From NCBI GenBank assembly GCA_944392655.1, contig CALXXL010000003.1, positions 62,001-126,000 on the forward strand: DNA of 64,000 nucleotides, in the 5' to 3' direction. Both the position numbers and the translations under genes were made by a program. Under the pieces are notes generated by a model. The model saw only the letters and a program-made list of their open reading frames with translations, made no database searches and was not told the DNA's origin. Source of the DNA: an uncultured Victivallaceae bacterium (GTDB lineage Bacteria; Verrucomicrobiota; Lentisphaeria; Victivallales; Victivallaceae). Positions 25,181 to 34,636 of this stretch are shown here, in pieces; the first letter of the stretch is position 1; each line of letters begins with the position of its first letter.

Positions 25181-25907
25181 ACTGCTTGAAGATCTGCGCG
25201 AACTTGGCGTAGAGTCCGGAGATCTGCTTTGTATCCACAGCTCCTACAAGAGCATCGGCACGGTCAATGGCGGAGCGGATACGGTAATCAAGAGTCTGCT
25301 GACTGCGACCGGAGATGCCGGGACCTTGCTGTTTCCCGCCTTTACATTTTACCTTTTAAATGAAGAAAATCCGGTTTTTGATGTGGTGGAATCGCCGTCA
25401 TGCGTCGGGTATTTAAGTGAATTTTTCCGGTGTAATTATGCAACCGGCAGAAGTATTCACCTGTCGCACTCCTACAGTGCCTGCGGGTGTTATGCGGATA
25501 AACTGCTGACTCACGATCTTGGAATCACGCCATGCGGCATTGATTCTCCGCTGGGTAAACTTATGCAAATGGGCGGCAAAATTCTGATGATCGGGTGTGG
25601 CTACAATACACTTACGGCGGCCCACGTTGCTGAAGAGCTTATGAAAGTTCCGTATGTACGATTCAAGGAGACTCCCGGGGCGCGCTATCGCCGGGCTGGA
25701 ATATTGCATCCTCTGTCATCGAAGACGGTCTACCCGTTTCACTATGATTTTGAAAGGCTGGCGCCTTATTTGGAAGAATCCGGAGCGGTAAGGTACGGGA
25801 AATTCGGAGCCGCCGCAACGATGCTTATTTCCGGCCGCGGCTTGCTGGAGACGGCCTGCAAACTGCTGGAAAACTCTCCCTGTTTTCTGGAAAAGAGTTC
25901 TCAATAG
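25164..25907 (+). CDS. AAC(3)-family N-acetyltransferase
   Basis: 247 residues. Family motifs are present: GDLLCIHSSYKSIG, GGADTVIKSLL, LLFPAFTF, IHLSHSYSACG (with the conserved His), SPLGKLMQMGGKILMIG and MKVPYVRFKE. AAC(3)/YokD enzymes transfer acetyl from acetyl-CoA to amino groups of aminoglycosides or other amino sugars. In a glycan-degrading chromosome a housekeeping amine substrate is as likely as antibiotic resistance. It begins inside the preceding gene and ends overlapping the convergent PpiC gene by 7 bp. Confidence 0.88.
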   Translation: MIEANELLEDLRELGVESGDLLCIHSSYKSIGTVNGGADTVIKSLLTATGDAGTLLFPAFTFYLLNEENPVFDVVESPSCVGYLSEFFRCNYATGRSIHLSHSYSACGCYADKLLTHDLGITPCGIDSPLGKLMQMGGKILMIGCGYNTLTAAHVAEELMKVPYVRFKETPGARYRRAGILHPLSSKTVYPFHYDFERLAPYLEESGAVRYGKFGAAATMLISGRGLLETACKLLENSPCFLEKSSQ

Positions 25908-26902
25908 TATCTGATCACCGCTTTTTCCCGCAGCTTGGCAACATACTCGCTATAGACCTTCTCTCTGGCCTCCTGTTCGAGTTTCTCCCTTATCTGACGC
26001 TCAAGAGCGGAAAATTCAGCTTTTTCTCCCGGTTTAAACTGGTCGACATAGAGGAAATATGTTCCCTCCGGGGCGGTAATCGGGCCATAAACTCTGCCCT
26101 CTTCCGGGGAATCCCCCAGTTCCTGTTCAAAAATTTCGCGCAGGTTGCCGCGTTCAATCCATCCGAGGCTGCCGTTATTAGCGCGGAAGATACCGTCATT
26201 GTAAGTAGCGGCAAGCTCTTTAAAACCGGCGGGATTATCCTCAAGCGACTGCCGGATTTTTCCGGTAATTTCCTGATAATCGGAACGGTTTGAATCGATC
26301 AGGATAACATTGAGTTTCACTGAATCGCCGGTCTCGAACTCCTGTTTATGCTGTTCAAAATATTCATACACCTCTTTCGGGGTAAAATTTATTGCGATTG
26401 CATACTGACGGGAGAGGACGTAGCGAACGGTCAGCATATCGATGACTTTTTTGCGCATTTCCGCCAGCGTAGTGCGATTACGTCTGGCCCACCGTTCGAG
26501 TTCAGTTCTGGTGGTACAGTTAAGAGTTGCAGCCCAGTCGTCGAGTGAACTTTCGATCAGCTGATTGGGAATAGAGTATTCATCTTTTTTGAATTCGTTA
26601 AGCAGCAGTTTACGGTCGATAATAAAATCGGTAACCTTGCGTCGCTGAGCTACCACTGCGTCTTCCAGTTCCTGTCCGGAATACATGGCGAACAATCTTC
26701 CCTCGTCGAACTGCGACTCCGCCACCACGTCGCTCAGCACCACCGGTTCACCGTTCACGGAAGCGACCACCGAATCATAAAACATCACATCGGCCTCTCC
26801 GGCGCCGTTTTGCGGATTAACCGCATTGGGAATATTATCGAGTTCTCCTGCGGTTGCGCATACGGTGAACAATATCATAATCAGGAATGCAGTTTTTCTC
26901 AT
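25901..26902 (-). CDS. SurA/PpiC-type periplasmic peptidyl-prolyl isomerase
   Basis: 333 residues from ATG 26902, which overlaps the upstream stop as ATGA; the longer frame to 26998 lies within that gene. A signal peptide (MRKTAFLIMILFTVCATAG) directs export. A SurA-like N-terminal chaperone region (VVASVNGEPVVLSDV onwards, to ~190) is followed by one parvulin domain (~190-300: FKELAATYNDG, NGSLGWIERGNL, GPITAPEGTYFLYVD) and a helical tail. It likely assists outer-membrane protein folding. Only one PPIase domain is seen, against two in E. coli SurA. It is third in an operon pdxA - membrane protein - this gene, echoing the surA-pdxA linkage of proteobacteria. Confidence 0.9.
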   Translation of the reverse strand: MRKTAFLIMILFTVCATAGELDNIPNAVNPQNGAGEADVMFYDSVVASVNGEPVVLSDVVAESQFDEGRLFAMYSGQELEDAVVAQRRKVTDFIIDRKLLLNEFKKDEYSIPNQLIESSLDDWAATLNCTTRTELERWARRNRTTLAEMRKKVIDMLTVRYVLSRQYAIAINFTPKEVYEYFEQHKQEFETGDSVKLNVILIDSNRSDYQEITGKIRQSLEDNPAGFKELAATYNDGIFRANNGSLGWIERGNLREIFEQELGDSPEEGRVYGPITAPEGTYFLYVDQFKPGEKAEFSALERQIREKLEQEAREKVYSEYVAKLREKAVIRYY

Positions 26903-28875
26903 TTCGTTACCCCTCCTCTGCCGATGCGCAGCAATGCCGGCACCCGCCATATCGCCATCAATATAACCATGCCCGACAGCGACTCTGCGCCAAACCATGC
27001 GCCTATAATGATTCCGGTGGCGACTCCGCCTGTCATAGCGCAGAGATAATTTTCTGCGGCAATTCTATCGCGAAGCGGTTTAAATGCGTCGCAAAAGAGA
27101 GGTCCGGCGAATGCGCATGCGATTATTGCGGAAAAAGTCATCGGGTCATATCCGGCGGAGAACCCCCATGCGGTCATAGCGGTAATTCCTGCGGCTATTA
27201 TAATTGCCATCAGCACACGCGGAACAACTTTGAATATGAACAGCGCGAGAGCGACCCACAATATCCACCCATACGGAATAAATGCAGCGGCGATTATCAT
27301 TATAAAGATAGCGGCTACATATTTAATCTGTCTTGCCCATACTCCGGCTCCTCCGGCCAGTGCCACGCCGAGGATGGTCATACATATAAGCGGAGTAACC
27401 GGCATAATTTCAGCTGCGGCACAAACCAGGATAACCATAGCGGAGGCAACTCCGACAAAGACCCCGTCTTCTCCGCCGTCAAGAACGACAGCGGATTTTT
27501 CCCTGCCTCCGAACACCAACCGTACAACAAAATATATGGCCAAAGCGGCGACTCCCATCCACAGTACGAATGGCGAACCGCTTTCCAGTATATTCCGGTT
27601 CGGCCATTTACTCTCTGCGGCGACCTCTTCCTGAGGTTGTCCGATTTCAGCCACTTTAGAGAAAAGGAAAGACATTATTTCCGGAGGAACATAAGGATTA
27701 TTGGGAAACAATCTGGCGAGATCGCGGTCAAATCTTGTCAAATCCATATCGGTTTCGTGATTGGTATACACCGTATATTTGGCCGGATATGTGAGCTGAA
27801 ATCTATATTTAAAGGCATCGGACAGAGTGCTCTTTAATCTGCCTGAAAGTTTATCCGCATTGGCGATGACCAAAAATCCGTCGCCTGCCAGTCCGATATA
27901 TTTAGGGATTGCGACGGCTGCGGCGGCGGGATTATCCATACCGGAATCGACGATTACAACGTCAAACTGGTTCTCCCGGTTTTTAAACATAGATAGCATC
28001 CGCATGGTATCTTTCAGCGATGGCATAAAGATTATTCCTGAATCTCTCGGTTCTATCGCCAATTCAGCAATATAGGGCATAGATTTCAAAACTTCGCGAT
28101 ATCCATTGGCAAGAGAACCGCGATAATAAACTCTGATATTGCTGTGTCCTGGCAGGAGGGTTGGAATCATCAACTCACCGAACGCCTTCTGGAGCATCCG
28201 GTCAAACTCCGCCCTGCTGCCGACGCCTCCGGTCATTTTACGGTAAGCCTCCGGAGTTACCGGTGTAATTGAGCCGTAGTCGATCCTGCCGAACACCCAT
28301 ATTATGCCGAATAATACAATAATGACCGCCGCCAGTATACCGGCCTTAATCTCTCTGGCGTGCAGCATTGCTGCGGCGACAGTACAAACCGGTACAACGG
28401 TAAGCATGAGAGCGGAAACGAGTTCAATAATGATGATCTGCTGACCTGAGAAGAGAAAGTTTATCCCGACGAAAAAGACCAGCATCATCCACCATGCGAC
28501 TCCGGATATCCGCCACTTATCCTTAGCGAACATCAATATCATCATGATACCAGCCGCCAATCCTGCCGGAATCACTATATTGAATGCCATCGCGGCGAGA
28601 GTAAGAGCTGACGCCATGGTATATGCGATAATAGCGGTTGCGCTGCTGCCGATTTTTTCTGAGCAGACATCATATAATTTCACTCCTCTTCCGCCAATCA
28701 GTGTGACAGCGGCAGCGGCAAAAAAGAGTGCGAGTTGAATAAATCCGCGTGCGAGTTCGCCTCCGGCGAAATCCATGACGACGCAGTTGACCGCCGTCAG
28801 AACAATCATAACCGGAGTAAAAGCGGTCATCGTTGATGCGGCTATATTTTTGAGTGACGTCCTGCTCTCAATCAT
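26899..28875 (-). CDS. Large multi-TM protein with a soluble, possibly spermidine-synthase-like central domain
   Basis: 658 residues. Six to seven hydrophobic helices occupy ~10-205. A soluble region (~210-410) follows, with HSNIRVYYRGSLANGYREV, LAIEPRDSGIIFMPSL and FDVVIVDSG. These resemble, loosely, the Rossmann strands of spermidine-synthase-like methyltransferases fused to membrane domains, but the glycine-rich SAM loop is not evident, so it may be catalytically dead. About seven more helices complete the protein. Its start shares one base with the pdxA stop (TAATG), and its end overlaps the PpiC gene. Function unknown; the domain resemblance is a weak call. Confidence 0.65.
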   Translation of the reverse strand: MIESRTSLKNIAASTMTAFTPVMIVLTAVNCVVMDFAGGELARGFIQLALFFAAAAVTLIGGRGVKLYDVCSEKIGSSATAIIAYTMASALTLAAMAFNIVIPAGLAAGIMMILMFAKDKWRISGVAWWMMLVFFVGINFLFSGQQIIIIELVSALMLTVVPVCTVAAAMLHAREIKAGILAAVIIVLFGIIWVFGRIDYGSITPVTPEAYRKMTGGVGSRAEFDRMLQKAFGELMIPTLLPGHSNIRVYYRGSLANGYREVLKSMPYIAELAIEPRDSGIIFMPSLKDTMRMLSMFKNRENQFDVVIVDSGMDNPAAAAVAIPKYIGLAGDGFLVIANADKLSGRLKSTLSDAFKYRFQLTYPAKYTVYTNHETDMDLTRFDRDLARLFPNNPYVPPEIMSFLFSKVAEIGQPQEEVAAESKWPNRNILESGSPFVLWMGVAALAIYFVVRLVFGGREKSAVVLDGGEDGVFVGVASAMVILVCAAAEIMPVTPLICMTILGVALAGGAGVWARQIKYVAAIFIMIIAAAFIPYGWILWVALALFIFKVVPRVLMAIIIAAGITAMTAWGFSAGYDPMTFSAIIACAFAGPLFCDAFKPLRDRIAAENYLCAMTGGVATGIIIGAWFGAESLSGMVILMAIWRVPALLRIGRGGVTK

Positions 28876-29852
28876 TATTCACCCTGTTGTTTTCTGCGAT
28901 GTTCGGCGCGAATCACCGCCAGTTCGATAGCGGCTGACATGCTGCCTAAATCGGCTTTACCCTGATAAGCGATCTCATATGCGGTGCCATGATCAGGGCT
29001 GGTACGGATTATCGGCAGCCCCAGGGTTGAGTTTACGCCGCGATCGAAAGCGAGCATTTTAAACGGGATATGCCCCTGATCATGATACATGGAGAGAATT
29101 CCGTCATACTTCCGTCTTACCGACTCGATGAACATGGTATCAGGTGGAAACGGACCATCAATGCAGATATTCTGCGAACGCAGCTTTTCCAGAACCGGTT
29201 TAACCACCTCTTCATCTTCGCGCCCCATCCAGCCGTTTTCGCCGGCATGTGGATTAATAGCGGCGGCGGCGAGTTTCGGATTGGCGATATTCTCTTGGCG
29301 GCAGGCCTGATGAAGAAGTTTTGCTACAACGGCGATGCGTTCACCGGTACATGCCTGCGGCACCTCTGCCAGAGGGATATGAGTGGTAACAAAAGCCACG
29401 CGCAAATCCCCGGCCGACTGCATCATAGCGAAATCCTTCACCCCGCACAACTCGGCGATTCTCTCGGTATGTCCGGTAAACGGTATTCCGGCCAGATTCA
29501 CGGCGAGTTTGTTCATCGGGGCGGTAACCACCGCGTCAACTTTTCCGTCCAGAGCATCGAGAGTAGCGCGTGTGATCGTATCGTAAGCGGCCTTTCCGCC
29601 TTGAGCGGAAGCGATGCCTGGCTGAATATCATTCATTTGCAGAGCTGTAGTTTCGCACACTTTCAGTTCAATCTGCGGTGCAAACTTTCTCCGGTTGAAT
29701 TCGATAATCTCCGGAGCTCCGTAAACGGTAAACTCTGCCCGGTTGCGCCATCTGTTATCTGCCAGAATTCTGACAATAATTTCCGGACCGATTCCGGCCG
29801 GATCGCCCATAGTAAGAGCAATATTAACTGTTTTATTCACTGTTTTTCCCAT
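28875..29852 (-). CDS. pdxA: 4-hydroxythreonine-4-phosphate dehydrogenase
   Basis: 325 residues, typical length. It oxidises 4-phosphohydroxy-L-threonine with NAD+ in the DXP-dependent pyridoxal phosphate pathway. MGDPAGIGPEI at the N-terminus, FTGHTERIAEL, the metal histidines in NPHAGENGWMG and MYHDQGHIPFK and PIIRTSPDHGTAYEIA are conserved. The ribosome site is weak. It leads the pdxA - membrane protein - PpiC operon with 1-bp and 4-bp overlaps. Confidence 0.95.
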   Translation of the reverse strand: MGKTVNKTVNIALTMGDPAGIGPEIIVRILADNRWRNRAEFTVYGAPEIIEFNRRKFAPQIELKVCETTALQMNDIQPGIASAQGGKAAYDTITRATLDALDGKVDAVVTAPMNKLAVNLAGIPFTGHTERIAELCGVKDFAMMQSAGDLRVAFVTTHIPLAEVPQACTGERIAVVAKLLHQACRQENIANPKLAAAAINPHAGENGWMGREDEEVVKPVLEKLRSQNICIDGPFPPDTMFIESVRRKYDGILSMYHDQGHIPFKMLAFDRGVNSTLGLPIIRTSPDHGTAYEIAYQGKADLGSMSAAIELAVIRAEHRRKQQGE

Positions 29853-29999
29853 CCGGCTGTCGCCGGAAATCTATATAAATATTAATAAAAAAATCAAAAA
29901 ACGATTCAATACACTGCCACAAAAGATAAAATTTTCAAGTAAATCGGTGCAGGTCAACGTCAAAATAGACGTTTTTAGTATTTTTTTTATCCTTGATAT

Positions 30000-30027
30000 T
30001 TGCATAAATCGTTAAAGAGTGTACATT
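30000..30027 (+). promoter_or_regulatory. Putative rplU promoter
   Basis: TTGCAT (30000-30005), 16 bp, TACATT (30022-30027). Start near 30034 leaves a ~64-nt leader that includes a small TGTTG-ATG-CAACA hairpin, a possible L21 autoregulatory element. Confidence 0.55.
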
Positions 30028-30097
30028 ATTGGTTCGTATTCCTGTTGATGCAACAAGTTTTAAATATTGGACATATAAATCTAAAAGGAGCTTAAAG

Positions 30098-30415
30098 ATG
30101 TACGCAGTTATAGCTACCGGCGGCAAGCAGTACAAAGTGAAGGTTGACGATTACGTTGACGTTGAACTTCTGGACGGCGAAGTAGGCAAAGAAGTAGTAT
30201 TTGACAAAGTTCTGGCGATTGGTGAAGAACAGGGCAGCCTGGAAGTTGGTGCGCCGGTAGTAGCCGGAGCGACAGTAAAGGGAGAAATCGTAGATATCTT
30301 CCGTGGACAGAAGATTGTGGTATTCAAGATGAAACGCCGCAAGAGCTATCGCCGCACCCGCGGACATCGTCAGAACTACATGCGGATCAAGATCACCGGC
30401 ATAGCCAAGGCTTAA
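30098..30415 (+). CDS. rplU: 50S ribosomal protein L21 (bL21)
   Basis: 105 residues from ATG 30098, with AAGGAG 7 bp upstream. The N-terminus MYAVIATGGKQYKV and the basic KMKRRKSYRRTRGHRQ segment are characteristic. The frame is open upstream to 30029, but that would include the promoter region. The usual partner rpmA (L27) does not follow; purC does, 27 bp later. Confidence 0.97.
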   Translation: MYAVIATGGKQYKVKVDDYVDVELLDGEVGKEVVFDKVLAIGEEQGSLEVGAPVVAGATVKGEIVDIFRGQKIVVFKMKRRKSYRRTRGHRQNYMRIKITGIAKA

Positions 30416-30442
30416 CCATTTCCACCGTACGGGTTTCAGATC

Positions 30443-31333
30443 ATGAAATACGATGCGAACAAAGCGTTGCTGGAGAGTGAAATTCCGGGTCTCAAACTGG
30501 TAAACCGCGGTAAAGTGCGTGACGTCTATGATTTGGGAGATGCGCTGTTATTTATTGCCACGGACCGTTTGAGTGCGTTTGACGTGGTACTGCCGAACGG
30601 CATTCCCGGCAAGGGGCGTGTATTAACGCAGATATCGCTTTTCTGGTTCAATCTGCTGAAGGATGTTCCGAATCATCTGATTACGGCGGATGTATCCAGC
30701 CGGGCGGAGTTAGCGCCTTATGTGGATGATCTTGCCGGACGGAGTATGATTGTCAAGAAGGCGAAAGTGCTTCCGGCGGAATGTATAGTACGTGGTTACT
30801 TAGTTGGTTCAGGCTGGAAGGATTACCAGAAGAGCGGAATTGTTTCGGGGCTGAAATTGCGTGCCGGTTACCGTCAGGCGGAAAAACTGGACGAGCCCTT
30901 ATTCACGCCATCGAGCAAAGCGGCGATTGGGGATCATGATGAACCGATCAGTTTTGAACAGCTGGTAGACTTGGTAGGCAAGGATTACGCCACCGAGATG
31001 CGTGATTTATCATTGAAGGTCTACACGAGTGCGGCGGATTATGCTGCCGGTCGTGGAATAATTGTTGCCGACACCAAATTTGAGTTTGGTCTTATTGACG
31101 GGCAGATAACGTTGGTGGATGAAGTATTAACGCCTGACTCCAGCCGTTTCTGGCCTGCCGATGCTTACAAAGTAGGCTCCAATCCGGTAAGTCTGGACAA
31201 GCAGTATGTCCGTGATTATCTTGAAACGTTGGATTGGAACAAGACAGCACCCGGTCCGGTACTGCCGGCGGAAGTGGTGGAAAAGACCGTTGCCAAATAC
31301 GAAGAAGCGTTAAAAGCGCTGACTGGCAAATAA
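30443..31333 (+). CDS. purC: Phosphoribosylaminoimidazole-succinocarboxamide synthase
   Basis: 296 residues, the longer type of PurC. It joins CAIR and aspartate with ATP to give SAICAR. Motifs: [11 protein letters not shown] (ATP strand), [23 protein letters not shown] and [14 protein letters not shown]. It follows rplU closely and probably shares its promoter; the ribosome site is poor. A strong terminator follows. Confidence 0.96.
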   Translation: MKYDANKALLESEIPGLKLVNRGKVRDVYDLGDALLFIATDRLSAFDVVLPNGIPGKGRVLTQISLFWFNLLKDVPNHLITADVSSRAELAPYVDDLAGRSMIVKKAKVLPAECIVRGYLVGSGWKDYQKSGIVSGLKLRAGYRQAEKLDEPLFTPSSKAAIGDHDEPISFEQLVDLVGKDYATEMRDLSLKVYTSAADYAAGRGIIVADTKFEFGLIDGQITLVDEVLTPDSSRFWPADAYKVGSNPVSLDKQYVRDYLETLDWNKTAPGPVLPAEVVEKTVAKYEEALKALTGK

Positions 31334-31350
31334 GTTTCGACTTTATTTGA

Positions 31351-31384
31351 AAGCCGTTCTCTGAAAAGAGGACGGCTTTTTTAT
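31351..31384 (+). terminator. Rho-independent terminator of rplU-purC
   Basis: Stem AAGCCGTTCTC/GAGGACGGCTT (one G-U) with a 6-nt loop followed by TTTTTTATT. Confidence 0.9.
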
Positions 31385-31409
31385 TATGTTGACAAGTGAT
31401 TATTTTAGT

Positions 31410-31715
31410 TCAGCCGCATATTCCTGAAAATCCAACAACAAGACATATATTCACTATTATGTTGACAATCATCAAAAAGATGCCATGTGGAAACCAGTCG
31501 ATATCGCACAACTTATCCAGCATGGCTAATATGGTTATGGCTGAAAGGATGAATCCGAAATATGGTAAAAGTCTTACAATTCCGCTGACTACGGCAATGA
31601 TCAGTGCCATATAGTATGGCAACTCATCACGGGTAATTTTTGCAGACAGCCACAGGGTGGATCCGCTTATAATCATTCCTATACCATACAAAACAGGTAT
31701 AATAACCCATTCCAT
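31410..31715 (-). CDS. Small hydrophobic membrane protein, copy C of a three-member local family
   Basis: 101 residues with three to four membrane helices. AAAGGA lies 7-8 bp before the ATG. The motif LCDIDWFPHG followed by a hydrophobic helix with VN aligns with CDFNILPEG (34637-34957) and CDIDIIPDG (35079-35396) of its paralogues; LIIAVVSGIVRLLPYF also aligns. It is the most diverged copy, lacking INCGVLY. Its upstream 100 bp, down to the GACACGG hairpin, is also homologous to those of the other copies. No known family recognised; function unknown. Confidence 0.72.
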   Translation of the reverse strand: MEWVIIPVLYGIGMIISGSTLWLSAKITRDELPYYMALIIAVVSGIVRLLPYFGFILSAITILAMLDKLCDIDWFPHGIFLMIVNIIVNICLVVGFSGICG

Positions 31716-31795
31716 GATACATCCTTTCTATTGTTATAGAATTATAATCTTTACTATTATATACATTTCATATTGTAATTTTGCCAATTGATATA

Positions 31796-31829
31796 CAAAA
31801 AAAAGACACGGAAAAGAATTCCGTGTCTT
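31796..31829 (-). terminator. Terminator of the GH20 gene, repeat-type stem
   Basis: AAGACACGGAA (31803-31813) and TTCCGTGTCTT (31819-31829) form a perfect 11-bp stem; eight T follow on the minus strand. The same stem recurs at 35490-35516, and half of it at 35053-35063. Confidence 0.9.
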
Positions 31830-31852
31830 AGTTTTTTTATTTATCTTGCGGA

Positions 31853-34528
31853 TTACTTCTCAATGGTAATTGCGAAGAGATAGTACGGATAAGTCTTTCC
31901 GTTCAGGACAATACTGTTGATCTGTTTTTCCGGATGCGGATTAACAAGTGTCATATACCAGAAGCGTGAATCGCCGGATTTGAGAGAGTGCTTCATAGGC
32001 AGAGCCAGGTTGCAGTCATTGTACGGCATAGCGATATCTGAACCGTGCTTCACCGGTATGGTAACGCTGGTATTGTCATCATAATTAACGGTATATTCAG
32101 CGACAACAGTTCCGAGGTAGGTAACATCCATTCTCGGCATAAAGGTATGCAGAATATATAATTTGTCAGCCTTGCTGTTAACCGGAATGATAACCGATTC
32201 GGGGAAGACCGGATTATTAGGAGATTTCACCGTAATTGCGGCCGGTTTTCCGTTACGGATCATGGGCATAAATTGCACATTGAGTTCGTCCAGATGTTCA
32301 TTTACTTCGCAAGCACCGGAGATATTTTCCATACCGAACGGGTATTCTTCCGGATCAAGGATCAGGTTAGCTGAATTACTCAGATCCAGCATAACTCCGG
32401 CGCCGCACTCATCATCTTGCAGAACTTCGGGGAAGAATCTGCGTGTAAGTTCATGTCCGGCGGAGAAATTGTTAGCCTCCTCCGCAGTATTCCATGCGCG
32501 GGCGGAACCGGCAATATAAGCGGCAACCTGATTAAATTCGCGCTGGAAGATGGTTGCGGATCCATCATATCCGGCCCATATAGTTGTCATATATCCTGTT
32601 GAACCCGACTCTTTGGCCAATTTGGTAAGTTTACGGATATTGGCGGTTGAATCCCATCCGCACAGAACGACGGGGAACCCCTCTTCATGTAACTCACGCA
32701 CTGTATTTTCGTCGACAGTTGCGCCGTAATCCCAGAATGCGAAATAGATATCCCGTGGCAGTTTAAGTCTTTCCTCGGCCAATCCGAATGAGCCGTGCGG
32801 TTTCTGCGGAGTCCGGATGAACATATCGTGCCACATCATCATTTTCATATTATGCTTCTGGCAATAGTCGTAATAGAACATAATATCATCCATAATGAGT
32901 TTAGCGCCGCCCTCTTTACGATTGGCTTCCTGGAATGGGTAATTAGTTTCGTTGCCGACCTCATCGTGACCGATATGGAGCATATTGGGCTGGAAGAGTT
33001 CCACCACTTCATCGAGAACACGGGTCATCAGCTTATGAACTTCTGGATTGCGTACATTGTACACATTCAATGTGCCGGGATTTTCGGCGAGGTCAACATT
33101 CTGTCCATTTTTAAACAGCCATTCGCAGTGACCGAGCGATTGGAAAAGCGGTATAACCTCAATATAATTAGCTCTGGCATACTCCACCAGCTCTTTCAGA
33201 TCTTCTTTGCTCATGGCCCACTCCTGCCGCACCGGCTTGAGAGAATCCCACGCAGCGTATTCGCACTCGATAAATAGAGTATTGATTTTTCCCGGGGCAT
33301 AGAGTTTATCAATAAACTCCTTCTGAACCCGTAGTGAATCGCTGTCAACCATAATCAGGTTTGCCCGCATATCGAGATCCGGCCAGTCGGTCATTTCGCC
33401 GCACCGGGCTTTTGTAGCGCGCAGTGATTGCAAAGCGTAGAATGCGCCCCGCGGAGTTCTGGCGTTAATAACGACTTTTTCGGGAGTAACTTTCATATAG
33501 TATCCCTCCGGATGCTCCGGAGTATTTTCAGCGTCCCCGGCAATATTGACAAATATACCTTCTCCGGAGCCGGTTTTTGCGGAGTCGAACAACGTTCCAG
33601 TTACTCTTGCGACCGCGTTTTCAAACTTTTTCTGTTCTTCGCTGTTCAATTCAGTAACCCACACAACTTTATTTGCACAGCCGTCAGCCGGGAGATAAAA
33701 ACCATCTGCCTTAGTCCATTTTTTTATAGTGGGGAGAACCGGTTCTTCCATAGCGGCGGCATCTCCCGAGATATCATCAAGCGCAACATTTTTCACTTCG
33801 CTGCTGCCCGGAGTCAAAGGCTGCTGAAACTCCAACCCCGGTTTCATCTCAAAATTCAAGGTAAAGCGGTTGACAAATCTCTCCTGCGGTTCCAGTTCCG
33901 CGGTAGAGACAAACAGGATACCTTTTACTGCGGTATACCAATCACCCCAGCATGCGCCGGAGTTGCGGGCGTCGTTGATATTAAAAGTATTGCCATCGTT
34001 GCTGGTGACGGTAAGTACACCGCAGTCGCCGTAGAACACTACTTTTACTGCGTCTTCGATAAATTCGGTAGTAAAGTGTGGTGGTACTTCATCGAGTTTG
34101 CCCTCGACAATCCTTCCATCCTTCAAAGTCGCCTTGTACGCGGCCGCGCCGAGGGTTTTAGCCGGAATCAGCAATGAACAATACTCCAGATGTGCGGGTT
34201 CATTTTTCAGCATGGTCACATCCAGAGTCACCACAATATCATTGCCGACCTCTTCTGCGGAGTATGCATTCAGAGAAAAATCATTGCTTTTATAGGTCTG
34301 GACGATCTTATTGCCGTCCTGAGTCTGCTCAAGTTTAGTATATGCGTTAAAAAAATACTTGTGTCCCCATGGCGGTTCAACGGCGATAATTCTGGCAAAG
34401 CTCACCACTTCCAACCCGTCTGCGGCCAGATTCAAACCGCTCTGAGTCAATTGCAAATCATAGTCAACTGCCCCCAGCGCGGCCGGAATAGAGCCTAGCG
34501 CCAACAAAAATTTCTGCCAAAGTTTCAT
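31853..34528 (-). CDS. GH20 beta-N-acetylhexosaminidase, exported
   Basis: 891 residues. A signal peptide (first ~19 residues, cleaved near ALGAVDY) suggests secretion. An N-terminal beta-rich region of ~270 residues is followed by a GH20b-like domain (~275-365; NARTPRGAFYALQSL) and the GH20 barrel (~380-700), with LFQSLGHCEWLF and the catalytic pair in HIGHDEVGNE (Asp-Glu). A C-terminal beta domain follows. It should release GlcNAc or GalNAc from glycan ends, feeding the NagA/ROK route. It sits between paralogous small membrane protein genes, with its own promoter (34593-34566) and a shared-type terminator. Confidence 0.92.
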   Translation of the reverse strand: MKLWQKFLLALGSIPAALGAVDYDLQLTQSGLNLAADGLEVVSFARIIAVEPPWGHKYFFNAYTKLEQTQDGNKIVQTYKSNDFSLNAYSAEEVGNDIVVTLDVTMLKNEPAHLEYCSLLIPAKTLGAAAYKATLKDGRIVEGKLDEVPPHFTTEFIEDAVKVVFYGDCGVLTVTSNDGNTFNINDARNSGACWGDWYTAVKGILFVSTAELEPQERFVNRFTLNFEMKPGLEFQQPLTPGSSEVKNVALDDISGDAAAMEEPVLPTIKKWTKADGFYLPADGCANKVVWVTELNSEEQKKFENAVARVTGTLFDSAKTGSGEGIFVNIAGDAENTPEHPEGYYMKVTPEKVVINARTPRGAFYALQSLRATKARCGEMTDWPDLDMRANLIMVDSDSLRVQKEFIDKLYAPGKINTLFIECEYAAWDSLKPVRQEWAMSKEDLKELVEYARANYIEVIPLFQSLGHCEWLFKNGQNVDLAENPGTLNVYNVRNPEVHKLMTRVLDEVVELFQPNMLHIGHDEVGNETNYPFQEANRKEGGAKLIMDDIMFYYDYCQKHNMKMMMWHDMFIRTPQKPHGSFGLAEERLKLPRDIYFAFWDYGATVDENTVRELHEEGFPVVLCGWDSTANIRKLTKLAKESGSTGYMTTIWAGYDGSATIFQREFNQVAAYIAGSARAWNTAEEANNFSAGHELTRRFFPEVLQDDECGAGVMLDLSNSANLILDPEEYPFGMENISGACEVNEHLDELNVQFMPMIRNGKPAAITVKSPNNPVFPESVIIPVNSKADKLYILHTFMPRMDVTYLGTVVAEYTVNYDDNTSVTIPVKHGSDIAMPYNDCNLALPMKHSLKSGDSRFWYMTLVNPHPEKQINSIVLNGKTYPYYLFAITIEK

Positions 34529-34565
34529 CTCTCACCCCTTTTTACTTCTATGGTTATTTCAAGGT

Positions 34566-34593
34566 AAGGTAGCACGTTTTTTCCAAGATGCAA
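34566..34593 (-). promoter_or_regulatory. Putative GH20 promoter
   Basis: Minus strand TTGCAT (34593-34588), 16 bp, TACCTT (34571-34566), about 38 bp before the start codon. Confidence 0.5.
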
Positions 34594-34636
34594 GATGGAC
34601 AAACTATTTATTATGGTGAAAGATTATAAAACCATG

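Noticed and set aside
25164-25907. Acquired antibiotic-resistance gene
   Set aside because: Base composition and tight overlap with neighbours match the chromosome; AAC(3)-fold proteins include many housekeeping enzymes, and no mobile element is near.
29956-29980. Terminator-like hairpin AACGTC/GACGTT with T run on the plus strand
   Set aside because: No plus-strand gene ends nearby (pdxA is on the minus strand); stem is only 6 bp, so probably chance in AT-rich DNA.
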